This document shows, one piece after another, positions 11,345 through 23,096 of a stretch of DNA of 64,000 nt. Position 1 is the stretch's first letter; every line of letters starts with the position of its first letter. The notes beneath the pieces were generated by a model. That model had not been told where the DNA came from. It was given only the letters and a program-made list of their open reading frames with translations, and did not search any database. The position numbers and the translations under genes are program-made. The stretch comes from Lasiosphaeria ovina (taxonomy: Eukaryota; Ascomycota; Sordariomycetes; Sordariales; Lasiosphaeriaceae): the NCBI GenBank assembly GCA_033439765.1, contig JAULSN010000002.1, positions 1,116,001 to 1,180,000 of the forward strand, read 5' to 3'.

Positions 11345-14325
11345 CAGCCACGCTGCCCCGGCGGCTTGACCAACTGCAGATATCCCTCGGGCGTCGTGTA
11401 CGGGCCAGGCACCAGATGCGCCTGTTCAGCGTCGGCGCCCGCGGCAGCCAAGCCGTCGATGGCATACGGGTTGAATTGCGTCTTTTTGATCTTGACCTTC
11501 TTCCCACCAACCCTGCCATCATCCTCCTCAACCGAATACGGCTGTAGATACACAAACCTCGCCTCCCCTCCCCCACTATCACCACCAGCACCCGCAGCAG
11601 CACCAGCAGCAGCCAACACCGGCGGCGCGACCGGCAAGCCAACCTTGTACACACCACCCGCCTCCTTCTTCATCTCCCGCGCCCTATCCAACTCCAGTAG
11701 CGCAGCCGCATAATCCGCCCCCACCAAGACCCGCGACGGCGCAAACTGGGGATCCACATCCGCCGCAACCACCGGCGGGCCGACGCGCCAGAACGCCGGC
11801 ATGCGGCGCAGCGCGCGCGGCGGCAGCACGCCGGCACTAGAAGCGTGCACGGGCAGGAACGGGTCCAGCAGCAGCCCGAGGACCGCTAGGCGGCCGTCGT
11901 GCCGCTCGTCGGAGTCGCTGCCGGGCGCGAGGCAGTGCGCCGTGTGTCGCGGGCACGTAGCGGGTGAAATGGGCGCGCGCGGGTCGGACGGCGAGAAGCG
12001 CTGCGTGGTGAATAAAGGCCTTGAGGTACGCCGCGTCGGACAGCTTGGCGATCAGGTGCTCGAGCTGGGTGGCGGCGGCCGTCTTGGTGGTGCCGTCGGC
12101 GGCGCGCTCGGGGTCGAAGGGCGGGAACCGGAACCGGAACCCCGCCGCCGCGCCGGCCTGCGTGCCGAACCGCGCCTCGCGGTAGAAGGTGCCGTCGGCG
12201 AGGAACAGCTGCAGCCCGCTGTCGGCGTAGTTGACCACGCTAGACACAGGCTGTCAGTAAGCAGCTGGGTAGTTGATAGTGTACAGACGGGAGGAAAACT
12301 CACCCAGCCCCAGATGGGCGACTCCCAGTCGCTCGTGCGGCGCCACTTCCACCGGCCGTCCTCGAGCACCTTGTGCACGAACACGGCGTTTGAGCCGTGC
12401 CGGCTGGTTGATGGCGGGCGGCAGCGCAATGAACGGACACGCGTCACGGTCGGGCTGGGGCAGCGCCGTGTTGGGGCGCGTGCCGCCGCCATCCTTAACA
12501 CTCCCGACCGACACGAACTGCACCCCCGACAGCACGTCGAGCAGCCGCTTCTGGTCGGCCGCCGACGAGACCCCGAACGCGTCGCGCAGGTTGCTAGGGT
12601 TGGTGTTGCGGAACACCTGCTCGACGATGGCCGCGAACGCCGACGCCGCCTGCGGCTGCACGAGGTTGCGGCCGGCGATGTGGACAATATTGAGGTTTTG
12701 GGGCGCTGCCGAGTCGAACAGCTTGGACACGTCCTCCTTGATAAAGTACCGCAGCGCAGACGCGCCGTACGTGCCCGCGTGCTCGTTGACGGACTACTTC
12801 TCGAACGGGACGTGGTAGTACAGAGCTTCCCACTCCACCATCAGCGGCCGCCACGGCTGCGTGTCCTTCCACAGGTTACGCTCTGATAGCCGGAAGTACG
12901 GCACCACCTGTCTGCTCGGGTCGGGCGCCTTGGTCAGGCGCTGGGCGGTGCGTAGGGCGAAGAACTCGTCCAGCACGGCCTCGACGGCGGGCCGCACCTC
13001 GTCGGGGGTCTTAGACGCAAAGGCCCGCAACTGCTGCGAGGCGCGGTCCCAGCCGTCGGCGCGGCGGCGTTGCTGGGGATGGCCTGCGGGTGCAGTCTGA
13101 CTTGCACGGGCTGGGAGAAGTCGGGCTTCCAGCCCGAGCCCGTCTTGGCAAACAGGATGGCTGGGTCCTGGCGCTGGTAGAAGCGGCTGGCCGTGCCGTT
13201 GCTGTGATGCTGCTCGTCATATCGGCTCTTGACTTGCTGCTCCAGCTTCGGCAGGATGCTGTCGCCCGACCCGATCAGTGCCTTGAGCCGGTTGAGCACC
13301 TTGCTGAGTTTGTCTCGTACTTGGCGTCGAGGTTGCGCAGTTCGTACGACGAGACCCACGTCCACCTTTTTCAAGTTGTTAGCATCCTTATCCATTTTTA
13401 ACATGGGTATATTGACTGACCAGATAGCAAACAGCTTCCACCGCAGGCTGGCCACCTCGCGCTGCGCGTTCTCGAGCGCCGCCTGGGTCTTGTTGAGCTG
13501 GTCCAAGCCAACCACATCCGCAGGCGTAGCCACCTTGGGCTGCTCGCCGGGCGCGCTCTGCTGCTTGAACAGCCAATTCACACCGGTATCCGTCTTATTA
13601 ACCGCAAGCTTCTACGTCTCGTCTGAAAACTTCTGCAAACTATCAACATCGTCTTCCCCTCCCCCTCCGCCTCCCTGTGACGACGCGCCAAGGATGTCGT
13701 CCTTGGTGGCCTTGCCATCACTACCACCGCCCAGCGCGTCAAAGTACGCGACCAGTGCGTCGAGGTCCGACGACCCGACGGCGAACGTGCCGCGCTGCTG
13801 GACGTGCGCCCCCGCCGCCCGCGCCTCGACTGTTCCTGGCAGCCGCCCCGCGTCCACTTGGCCTCGTACATGGCCGCGTGGCACAGCGTGCGCGCGTCGG
13901 TTCGTGCGCGGCCGCCTTCTTGCTTGAGCCGTGCCGCGGCTGCTGCTGTCCACCCTGGTTGTGGGTTGGGGTTGCTGTCGGGGTCGTAGCCGAGCAGTCG
14001 CATGTTGCACGCTGCCATCCGGTCCCCGTGCGGTGGCACGTCCGAGTCGGCGGGTTGTGCTGCTGATGTCATTGGGTCGTCGTCGTCGCGGGAACGCCAT
14101 CTTCAGGGGTGTTAGTGATGATATTTCTTTTCATGTTTTGTTTTTCATCTGACTTTTTGAAACTTAACAGTGAACTCACCCAATGACGCTGTAGTCGGCC
14201 TCGGCCGCATCGAGGTACATGGTCTGGCCGTTGCGCTTGAACTCAAAGTTGTCCACAACAGAGAAGATGTTGGTGTTGTGGACCTGGTAGTCGGCCGGCA
14301 GGGGGTTGGCCGACGCTGTGGAGAC
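11345..14325 (-). pseudogene. Large decayed gene of unknown family
   Basis: Minus-strand coding remnants can be followed over 3 kb. In order: an exon 14325-14180 (NPLPADYQVHNTNIFSVVDN) with a GTGAGT donor, an intron with a CACTAAC branch point, an exon from 14100 containing MAACNMRLLGYDPDSNP and HAAMYEAKWTRGG, then TFAVGSSDLDALVAYFDALG, WLFKQQSAPGEQPKVATPAD, an intron near 13430-13330, a Lys/Gln-rich coiled segment, PDEVRPAVEAVLDEFFALRT, NIVHIAGRNLVQPQAASAFA, YADSGLQLFLADGTFYREAR, and a C-terminus ending KPPGQRG. The frame is broken by TAG codons at 13612-13614 and 12794-12796 and by shifts near 13830, 13060, 12395 and 11960. Sequence quality on both sides of each break is still protein-like, so decay is recent. 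I do not recognise the family. Confidence 0.7.
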
Positions 14326-14384
14326 AAGTAAACAAACAAACAAACCTACCCTGAACAACAAGGGGGCAACTCACTCATGACGTT

Positions 14385-14575
14385 GAGGTCGACGGCCGGC
14401 TCGCGGTCTGGCCCAACGTGCTGCAGCTGTCGGGGAACTACACAAAGGCCACTCGGGGAAGGAGGCGGCGTGGGCCGTGCAGCTGGACACGCGGCTGTCG
14501 CTGCCGCCGTACAAGGACCCGGCGACTGGGATCGCGGCGCCCGTGCTGGCGGCGGCGACGTGGGGTGGTCCGTGT
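14385..14575 (+). pseudogene. Coding remnant in the opposite orientation
   Basis: The plus strand reads VDGRLAVWPNVLQLSGNYTK and, after a frame change near 14452, AWAVQLDTRLSLPPYKDPAT. Codon use is GC-rich, like the decayed gene on its left, which itself reads HDGRLAVLGLLL near 11890 on the minus strand. It is probably a displaced and inverted piece of the same or a related gene. No start or stop belongs to it. Confidence 0.45.
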
Positions 14576-15347
14576 CTCGTAACCGGAGCCGGAGGTAGCT
14601 GGCCCTGGTGGCTGCGCCGCGCGCGTGCCTGTGACCCGGGATGAGGGGGGAGGGGTTACTGCGGTCAGATGGCGCGGGCCAACAACAAGAGTGAAGAAGT
14701 GATTTTCGAACTTAACAAGGTCTTATCATACTGGCTCTCGCTGGGTGGTAAGTGCCATGCTGTTCGCATCAGATGGATGGGACGACGGGATGCGGAGGAC
14801 ATGGGCCAAATGGGCACAGGCTGGCCCGCCACGGTTTTGCTAAGCAAGCACATGATGCCTCATGGAAGTCGCTTTTCCAGTCGTATGTTGCCAACAGCAG
14901 CCTCAATTACTACCCTCGCTTGTAACTAAGTTATAGAGTTACTGCAGGTTGATTTCAGTAGCGCTACTAATTACAGGAGTGCGGGTCCCAGATTGGAATG
15001 CTGTGTAGCTGAGGAAGCGCGTCCCAATGCTTCGGACAGGATACCGCCCGGACTATTGACTGTGCGTCGATCATGACACACCTCTCACCATCATCTTAGA
15101 CAGGCTATGGCAAGCTCGCGCAAGGAATCGCGCTAACGGCAACCATGATGTGTAACACAGATCACGGACAAGGCTCGGCAACCCTCAGCCTCCGCTTTGG
15201 GACGCCTGCAGATTTCACATGCCTGGCCACGTTGCTGCCTAACCTCCCGAAGAGTGACCGAACCCGATCAAACGAGGACATCAACTGCATAAGGCAACCT
15301 CTTCCATATAATCCAGCGGTTCCAGTCCAGTCGAATTACCTCAATAC
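14576..15347. other. Intergenic region, promoter of the ankyrin gene
   Basis: No supported gene. A short ATG frame at 15145 is featureless and ends just after the ankyrin gene start. Confidence 0.4.
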
Positions 15348-18300
15348 ATGGCTGCGATGTCGGGTCTCGTGAGGGCGGTGGCCCTCGTGGCCACATTTCT
15401 TACCGCGCAGGCCATCGCAGCCAGTGACGGCGATGAATTCAGCAATAACCTCGTCTCCGACCTAGCGCCGTGAGCCCCTCCATCAGACAGTCCCTAGCAC
15501 AGGCACTAACGAACTCGTATAACGCGCAGAATATTGGCCTTGTTCGGCGAGCGTGTCACCACCCAATTCATGAGCCAGGCCACGGGATGGGCCGATATCA
15601 TCCTCTTAGCCGTGGGGCCGCTCGGCGTTGTGACAATCATCGTGTCAGCCATCCGAGTGGGTGGTCCGATTTGGCTGAGATCCGTCATCGGGCGGGCCAG
15701 GGAAAATAGCGCCGCTGCTGAAGTGGATGTCATGTCTTCGACATCCAATGAAGTCTGCGAGCTCTGGAATGGACAGAAGGTCGTCCGCACTGCTGGAGAA
15801 GCGAATATCGCCGAATTTATTGTTCTTCTCCCTCATAGCCAAGCGAGCACAGATCACTCAGCAGATAACGGAGCATCCCATGAACCTCAAACGCCCAACC
15901 CATTACCCGCCGAAACACACAGCTCACAACCTGATATGCAGACGTCTTCCCATCACGATGGCAAGGGTCCTTCCTCCTCCAATGGACTTGGGGATAGCTC
16001 CCCAGATGAGCTTGGAATTGGCGGTCAACACCTAGATGGCTCCCCCAGTGACCCTTTCGAGTTCGTTGATCTGGCTACCGCGGTAAAAAAGAATTACTTA
16101 GCGGGAGGTGAGATCTCCATCTCCGCCGCTGATAACGTCGCTCACGTCATTGCTTAGCAAGGATCTCAGACTCGAATCTGATTCACCGTTTCGCTACTTC
16201 GCTCCGATGTCTGATCTGCCGAGATGAAAAGATCGCGAACGACCCCGAGAAAATAGCGAATCCACCGAACGATTCACACCAAGCCCGAAAGCTCACCATT
16301 GTGCGGAACGAGGTAAACGAGGCACCCAATCTTCTGCTCAACATCGGCCGCTTCTCCAGCCCCAGTGAGCTCTGGGCGGCTGCTGTGGTCGGGGTTGTGC
16401 TTCAATTTGGCGTTCTCGTCTACTTTGGCCTGATTGTCTACCACCCTTCACTCGCGTTTCAGAAAGGGGACTCGCCCATTGTGCCATATGCCTACCCTTG
16501 CACCGCCATCGGCACAGTCCTCTTGGTTTCAGGCTTACTTATCTGCTCTCACGTCGTAGAGTCCAGCACGCGCGAAGAGTCTTACAGACCTACAGCCTGC
16601 GAAGCTCGCGTGGTGTACCTGCAGAAAGCAGGGTCAGTCAGTGACCAGTCCTTCAGCTCCTTCGCCATCTTCGCCAAGGGTGCGAAGTCTGCCGTCATTA
16701 CGTCTCGGAGGAATTCGATGAACTCCATCCTTGAGCTTAAGACAGTCATAGGCACTTCAACAAGCCTTCTAGGCTTTGTGGCACAGTTCGTTGGATTGAG
16801 GGCAATGCATTGGTCCGCTACGGTAGCTCAGCTCAGTGTCACACTCGCTATGGCTGCCCTAAGAGTAATTATCCGGAGAGACTTGGCAAGCATCCCAAAG
16901 ACAGAGAGGCTGTTGCTTGACTTTGAGCTGGATTGGCTGGCTACCAAACTAGCCCTGAAGTTTCCTCCAGGGACGTCACGCTTACTACAGCCACCTCGTC
17001 TTACAGCCGAAGGTGGCGCAGAGAAGGAGGGGAAGGGGGCTGCAAGCTCCGACTGGTTAGACCTTCCCAAGTCCAAGGACAGCGAGGCCCTACACGAACC
17101 TCAAGACTGGATCATCAAGGTCAAACAAGACTCCGAGACACCGGATCCAGGCAACCTAAGCGCCTCGACTGCGCATTATGCCATGAGACTTCGGAAAGGC
17201 CTAGCCGATCTTGCTGGTTGGCCGCGGCCACTCTCTGCGGAAGCCAGGGCTCTAGCTGCAGCCATCGAGTGCGCCATGAACTTTTTCGACGGCTTATCAG
17301 CATTCACGCCCCTACGGCGATTTGGGCTCCCGGCTGAGAGCTCTGTGGGGAGCCTGTTCGGGTGACACGTCGACACCCTCCGCCGAGGAAAAATCTACCT
17401 AACGGTCCGCAGATTGAACAGCGGAAAATGGGAAGCATCTGAGGCGGAAATCGAAGCGTTACTTTCTCTGTGGAGCTATGGGGCCCACGTCCATGAAGCA
17501 GAGAGCAGGTCAGCTTCCATGCGGAAGACGGATAAGACAAGTCCCGCTCCGCAACAGATTCTAAGACTTTTGGGCGTGAACTCGGCGCAACTTCGCCGCG
17601 ATTTACGCTGGTGGCTGCCGAGCGAGACGACAACGGTTATGGCTGTCAGCAGAATTCGTGAAGCAGAGCCAGCTAGAGAGGGAGTGGACGGCAGTCCTGA
17701 CGGGACATGCCGTGGAATCATTGGATGTGGAACCAGCCGCTGCTTTCCTGGATGGACTAAGACGCTTCATTATAGGGCGAAGAAGCTTGAGCGGCCTTAT
17801 GATACCACGTCCCAGTTCACGCACAAGGATCACACGGCTATCTCCTTAGCAACTACATCTGAGCAGCCTCCCAAACTTCTCTTCTCACAGCATCTGTTCA
17901 CCGCATTTATGTGGTCGCTGGTGCCCAAACTTCACAGGCCCGTCCCTGGGAGGGCCAATATTCAGGCCTCGGACTTGAGCCAGCTCGACTCGCCGCTCTC
18001 CTGGCAGTGGTTCACGCTTCAGAACGCCCAGCTCTCTCAGCTGGCACGGGATATCCACGCTACCGGACTTGGCAGCCTTGAAGACGTCCATCTTTGCATT
18101 CTTCCTCCCCTCAGCCGGAAAAATTGTCTCCCGCTGGCCAACAGTGTCGTGGACTGGGTAGACCAATGGGTCGCTAAGCGTGGCGGAGCTGGGCGCCTCG
18201 GCGAAGCTGTCGAAGCTTTCTTGTGGCTGCTTGGGACATTTCCAACCGGCGATCCCGTAGAGGAAAAGGTTGCCCCCTTGGCCGTCTCATTGCTACTCGA

Positions 18301-20206
18301 GCTCGCACAGGACCACGAGTCAAGGAGACGACGAATATATTCCCCCAAGAAGGGGCCAACAATATTACCTATACTAAGACGAGAGTTGGAAAAAAAACTC
18401 GGCATGTCGGAGGCGGCGCTTCATTCGTTTGCAACGCTTCACCACACCCACCCGGCGTGGATCTCCGGAGCGCTCAGTATAATAAAGCTCAATCCCCTCG
18501 CCTCTAGGACATCACCAGTTCCGCAGGATAAGGCATCAGATGCTTTCGGTCGAACTGCTCTTCACACGTATGCGGCAAAATCCAGGAATGAGGACGACGA
18601 ACTCGTGAACTCTGCAAAAGGGCACGCCATGATCGATGCGCGAGACTACATGGGATGCACACCATTACATTGTGCTTCCAGCCGCGTGACAGACAAGATC
18701 GAGACCATCGTGTTTAGCCTCATCCAGGCTGGCGCGAATGTGGACCTGAGATGCCAAAATGGCCTGACGCCGCTACACTGCGCGGCCATGGTAGGCAACG
18801 TTGGGGTGGTCTGCCACCTCGTCACGGCGGGGGCCGACGTGAACGGGCTGGACTCGTTGCGAGAGACGGCCCTGCACAAAGCCGCTTTCCGAGGGCATAA
18901 CGAAGTCATCAGCCATTTGCTGCCGCTTACCACTCCAGATCTGCGGTCCAGCAGAGGCGAGACGGCTCTTCACTTGGCAGCTCTAGGTGGTAAAGTCACC
19001 AGCACGCAGCTTAGAAGCATGCTGGATAGAGGCTACGATGCTGCTGCGAAGGACCGGGACGGCTGTACGGCGATGCACTGTGCCGCATGGAGCGGCAGCG
19101 AGCACTTGATCTCGGCCTTGTTGGAGAAATTTGACGCTAGAGACGTCGAAGATACCGTAAATCACATGCGGCCGGCCGATGTCGCAGCTTATTATGGTTA
19201 TGGCAAACTGGCGATGCGCCTTCTCGGCGGGGACGACATGGAAGCGGTGCGGGAGCGTTGTCACAAGTCCTCGGTCGGGAAGGTAACAATCCTGCACCGC
19301 GCAGCCGGAAACTGCTACGAACTGCTTCCCTTTTTGCTGCGGGAGGGCGGCATGAACCCGCTCGAAACCACCCTCTTTCAGAAGCGGACGGCGTTACATT
19401 ACGCAGCGTCGTCTGGCGGTTTGAAGTCCTGGAACTTCTTGAAGAGACAGGCCGGCAACGAATGCGCTGCTATAAAGGGCGATGTTTGGCGCGACACACC
19501 GCTGCACATGGCAGCGCAGAATGGTCACCGTGCCTGCGTCGAACTCCTTTGCTCAGAAGCCCAAGCGGCACAAGGGTTAGGGCAATGGCCAATCAATTCC
19601 TTTAACAAAACGCCGTTGCAACTTGCCGCCGAGCGCCCCGGAAATGTCGATGTGTTGAAAGTCCTTCTAGAGAATGGCTGCCCTGTTGACCAGCAGGACA
19701 ACCGCGGTTGCACGGCCCTACACATGGCCGCCGAAACCGGCGACACAGCCATGGCTGAGTTGCTGTTGAAATGGAACCCACGAGAATCGCAAGTCAATGT
19801 GTTGCCGGAGGCGGGCAAACATGGGGCTCTAGAGCATGCCGCGTGCCAGGGCCACTTGGAGATGGTGAAGCTGCTGGTCGAGAACGGCGCTGACGTCAAT
19901 AACCGGAACATCAACGGCAAAACACCATTCCTGGTGGCCGCGGAAGGTTCGGTTCTGCTATCTAGGTCTAATGGCGGGAGGAGCCTTACTTATAGTTATC
20001 AGACGGACGATAGGAGAATTGCTTCTGCAGATCTGCAGGTGCAGACTTTGCAGTTCCTCTTCGAGGCTGGAGCCGACCCAAATGCGGTTTCCGAGAAGGG
20101 GAAGGGTGCGTATAGGCTCTCATGGGAGAAATGCCAAAACGACGAAGATCGCTTTCGGATGCAGCCGATACGGCTGTACCTGGATCTTTTGTCTCTCGTA
20201 ACCTGA
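15348..20206 (+). pseudogene. Ankyrin-repeat protein with N-terminal membrane domain; in-frame TGA, possibly disrupted
   Basis: Exon 1 is 15348-15469 (MAAMSGLVRAVALVATFLTA, a hydrophobic signal or anchor), followed by a 60-nt intron to 15529. Exon 2 reads VTTQFMSQATGWADIILLAV then IIVSAIRVGGPIWLRSVIGR and STSNEVCELWNG, a pattern I know from a large fungal ankyrin-protein group. A 50-nt intron (16108-16157) joins to a segment with three or four membrane helices (16360-16870). An in-frame TGA at 17363-17365 interrupts the frame just before IYLTVRRLNSGKWEASEAEI. The frame then runs open to 20206. Between 17650 and 17850 another frame looks more protein-like (SQLEREWTAVLTGHAVESLD), so frameshifts are possible. 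From about 18530 to the end at least ten ankyrin repeats are legible (GCTPLHCAS, GLTPLHCAA, GCTALHMAA). Role unknown; such proteins are discussed as signalling or allorecognition candidates in fungi. Confidence 0.65.
18530..20090 (+). other. Ankyrin repeat domain
   Basis: Repeats follow the xGxTPLHxAAxxGH...LLxxGADVN consensus. Examples are GLTPLHCAAMVGN, ETALHKAAFRGHNEVISHLL, DTPLHMAAQNGHRACVELL and LEMVKLLVENGADVNNRNIN. Degenerate repeats lie between 19140 and 19400. This half of the gene is open and free of stops. Confidence 0.9.
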
Positions 20207-20438
20207 GAAGTCTATCTGCCGACGCTGCCTGGGACTTCCTTTCGGACACACTCTTCTGGCGACGAATCTTTTGTTAGAATAGTTAGCTAATCTTCGTACT
20301 ACGCGGAACCCATTGGCCCCGCCAGTGGAGATCAATCTTTTTCAGCATCTTCTTGCTTTTTGTTTTTATGATTATTTCAACACATCGTAATAGTCTGTAT
20401 TATCACATGGCTACATCGGAAATCCAGCCCTTCCCGAA
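20207..20438. other. Short spacer
   Basis: AT-rich 3' flank between the ankyrin gene and an opposing decayed gene. Nothing else is visible. Confidence 0.4.
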
Positions 20439-21100
20439 TCAAAAGTATGTCACCACCAAGCCCGTAATCGCCGACATGACTTGCCAGCCGGTGTACTCGT
20501 CCTGTCCACAGAGGGGAGTCTTGTACGTATAGCCCTCCTTGTTAGTGCCATCGTCATTCTGCTGTTCTCGATCCCTGAGAAGCTCCGTCCAGTCTAATTG
20601 CTCCTTCTCGCATTTGACCTTCCAATCCAGCACGTCAACACTTGGCAGCTACTCAAGTATCTCGGCGAGGTTTCTGAATAGCCCGGGCTGATAATCATGG
20701 CCTATGAGAGATCGGGTGGCGTGCGTATCGTCTTCCGTAGGGTGAATGACGTCTTGATGATTACCGCTATGTTGTTTGATGGTTTAATCGCCCATCCGTC
20801 GGTCAAAATGTACTGGAACTCGTTGCAGAGCATCACGGCGTGGCGCAGGCGGTCATTTTGTTCGTAGTCCGGCCAGTGGCTCAGCTTAAACGATGGGAAA
20901 ACGCGCTGTTTGAAGATCTCCATCGCTTCCTTGACGAACGATTTCTTTTCTTGGGCGCCGAATAGAAAGCCGGTTACCGGCAGAGGGTCAGGGCTGTTGT
21001 CCAGAATCTGAATGTCTCTTCGATAAAGTAACCCGAAGTGGTGAAAACGCTGTTTGCGTTGTTCCGGGTTTCTCGCATCTCCCCGACTTTTGAATTCCTT
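20439..21100 (-). pseudogene. Decayed gene fragment, family unknown
   Basis: The minus strand reads, in order, HHFGLLYRRDIQILDNSPDP, VTGFLFGAQEKKSFVKEAME, KLSHWPDYEQNDRLRHAVML, a frame change near 20780, DVIHPTEDDTHATRSLIGHD, GLFRNLAEILE, an in-frame TAG (plus strand 20649-20651), LPSVDVLDWKVKCEKEQLDW, and a natural end in ITGLVVTYF. The piece looks like the C-terminal two thirds of a cytosolic or secreted enzyme, but I cannot name it. Its upstream end lies about 80 bp from an LTR fragment, so transposon activity may have removed the 5' part. Confidence 0.55.
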
Positions 21101-21174
21101 AGCACGTATTATTTTAGCTGATAGAATTGTATTACGTGCACATGTCTCTCCATGACTAGGTTCTTGAGACTAAA

Positions 21175-21319
21175 CTGTATTTCCAGCACTTGACCGACCT
21201 ACCCTGCACTCGGCTCCCGCCTTCGCTACCGCTTCCGCTCCGCCAGCTACAGTACCAGGCCCACTGTAGCACCTTGTACAGGTGCTCTCTTACAGGCCCG
21301 TCAGGCACGCAGTTTAACA
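21175..21319 (-). mobile_element. LTR fragment of a retrotransposon family also present at 37.1 kb
   Basis: Read on the minus strand from 21319, it begins TGTTAAACTGCGTGCC and later contains GGCGGAGCGGAAGCGGTAGC and GAGTGCAGGGTAGGTCGGTC. The same order and spacing occur on the plus strand at 37075-37190 (TGTTGAACTGCGTGCC and GGCGGAGCGGAAGCGGTAGC). It is a truncated, diverged copy of the first 110-145 bp of that LTR. Confidence 0.65.
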
Positions 21320-23096
21320 TAAGCAAGATAGAAAGGCTGAAGAAGAGGATTGAGTACTTTTTGCTGGTTATTTTGTGTAGAAGTAGATAATTTGCGCCCG
21401 TGGCGTGGGCATGGTGTGGGTCAATTTCGTTGATGGGCGATTTCGTTGTTGGGCCGGCTCTTCTACTATATTAGGGACGCCGGTTGTATTGACAATTGCC
21501 TCGAATACAGGTACCTTTTGCTTCTGACTTAAGCTCCCCAAAACCAATGGCTAAATACCCCGTCTGTTTGCGGCCAATTCTCAAGTACGGTCCGTTGGAT
21601 GATTGCCAAAAGCCTCAACCCAGGGCTGCATGGCCCGATCGATTCTCTCTTGTAGAAGAAGGACCGGGATGGGTACGGATACGGCCTAGCAACTTGTTGC
21701 CCCCACCAACAATGCAACCTTACCTAACACCCTTGTGTTAAGTTGGGGTAACACCACCTAGTGAAGGTACCTTAGACTTGACGACCAAATGCCCTCCATA
21801 AATCCCAAATTCTTATTCATATACCATGCCCAGAGCTTTCTAAATGAACATGCTGGCCAGGAATCAACCGCCCAACATGTTACGGCATAGCAGCCTCCCT
21901 CTATCCAGCTGCGATTACTTGGCACCTTTGTCACGCACTCTGGGACGAGGAGGCACGGCACTTGCGGCATGCATGAACATGTTCACTCTGGCCAAGTTCC
22001 AACCTGCTGCCGCCTGCGTTACGTTTCGGAGCCAGGCCACGGGCACCAACTGACCAGCGGAGCAATTAATAGGTAACTAATTTATCGACTGTCACCGAGT
22101 CGTCGTCGATATGGAGCAAAGACAAATGTATAAGAATTCACATCTCGTCCCTTCCGTACCATCATCTAATTCGTTTTAATCATCATCATCATCATCATCA
22201 TCACCACCACCGCCACCACACCATAGCCACTCTAGTACTACCACCCCCCCAAATACCAGCTATGTTTTTTGTCTCGTGTTTTCGCATTCTCGGTACGCTG
22301 TTCCGCTGGACGGACCGCCATGTCATCTGCTGGACAGAAGTAGAGCCATCCGCTGGGCGGAGGGCTCGGCTCAGGCTGTGGATTATTCTCGAATCTGGCT
22401 ACCAAGAATTGTGTTGTTGGTTACCTCGTGCCCGTCTTTCTGCTGTTGGCAATAATTACTGCTGTTTTCTTCGAATAGCCACTGCCAAAGTTGCTCATGT
22501 CGAACAGCGTCATGTCATTAATCAGCGTTCGAAATAGGAGAACGACCAGCTAATTAGGTAATTATCAACTTTGAAGTATTGTCACAATCAGCAAGCAACG
22601 CTGGCTGGGTATGGTTTAAGCATATCTCCCTAGGTTAGAACTGACTTAGAGTCTGACATCTTGTGAGGTGGAGATACATGGGGGCGCCCTATGTAAGCTT
22701 GGGCAGGTAAGGCTGCGCCAAGTCCCTGCGCTAGAATTATTCTCTTCTTCACTCATCACATCTGCGGGGGCTGATAATCAGTTCCATAAAATACTTTAGA
22801 GAATGCAGTAACAAAACTCAAAAGTCGTTTGCAATGCCGGGAAGAAGCTATCTCCTCAGAACCCAACTTCAGCATCAGTAAAACTACCTCTTTATTCACC
22901 CCTCACAACATTTTCTAACCAAGTCCGGATTAGTCGCAGAGCCTGAGCCGAGGTGAGGCGCAGCGAGCGCCTCCCCCCTGAGCCGCGGTGGGTTCATCTT
23001 TAGGGCCCGGCTATAGTTACTAATTACGTCACGAAAAGCTCAAGTCCTTCAAGTGCTGGCGCCACTAGGTAACTATCAACATCATCACCCCACCGC
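21320..23096. other. Intergenic region with a CAT/CAC microsatellite
   Basis: No convincing gene. A CAT repeat at 22180-22203 grades into CCACCG-type repeats to about 22225. An ATG frame at 22262-22537 is Cys/Trp-rich but lacks family features, so I leave it out. The dispersed repeat at 22884-22992 is listed separately. Confidence 0.4.
22884..22992 (+). repeat. Dispersed repeat, copy 1
   Basis: Shares CACAACATTTTCT, CAAGTC, ATTAGTC, CCTGAGC, GTGAGGCGCAG and CCTGAGCCG, in the same order and spacing, with 30021-30131. Both copies are in the same orientation. Probably part of an old transposable element. Confidence 0.6.

Noticed and set aside
17362..17412. Ordinary intron in the ankyrin gene
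   Set aside because: Not fully rejected; signals are good, but the translated segment looks conserved, so it is given as a finding, not annotated as an intron.
22262..22537. ATG frame of 91 codons after a CAT microsatellite
   Set aside because: High Trp/Cys/Arg content and no family or signal features; likely chance.
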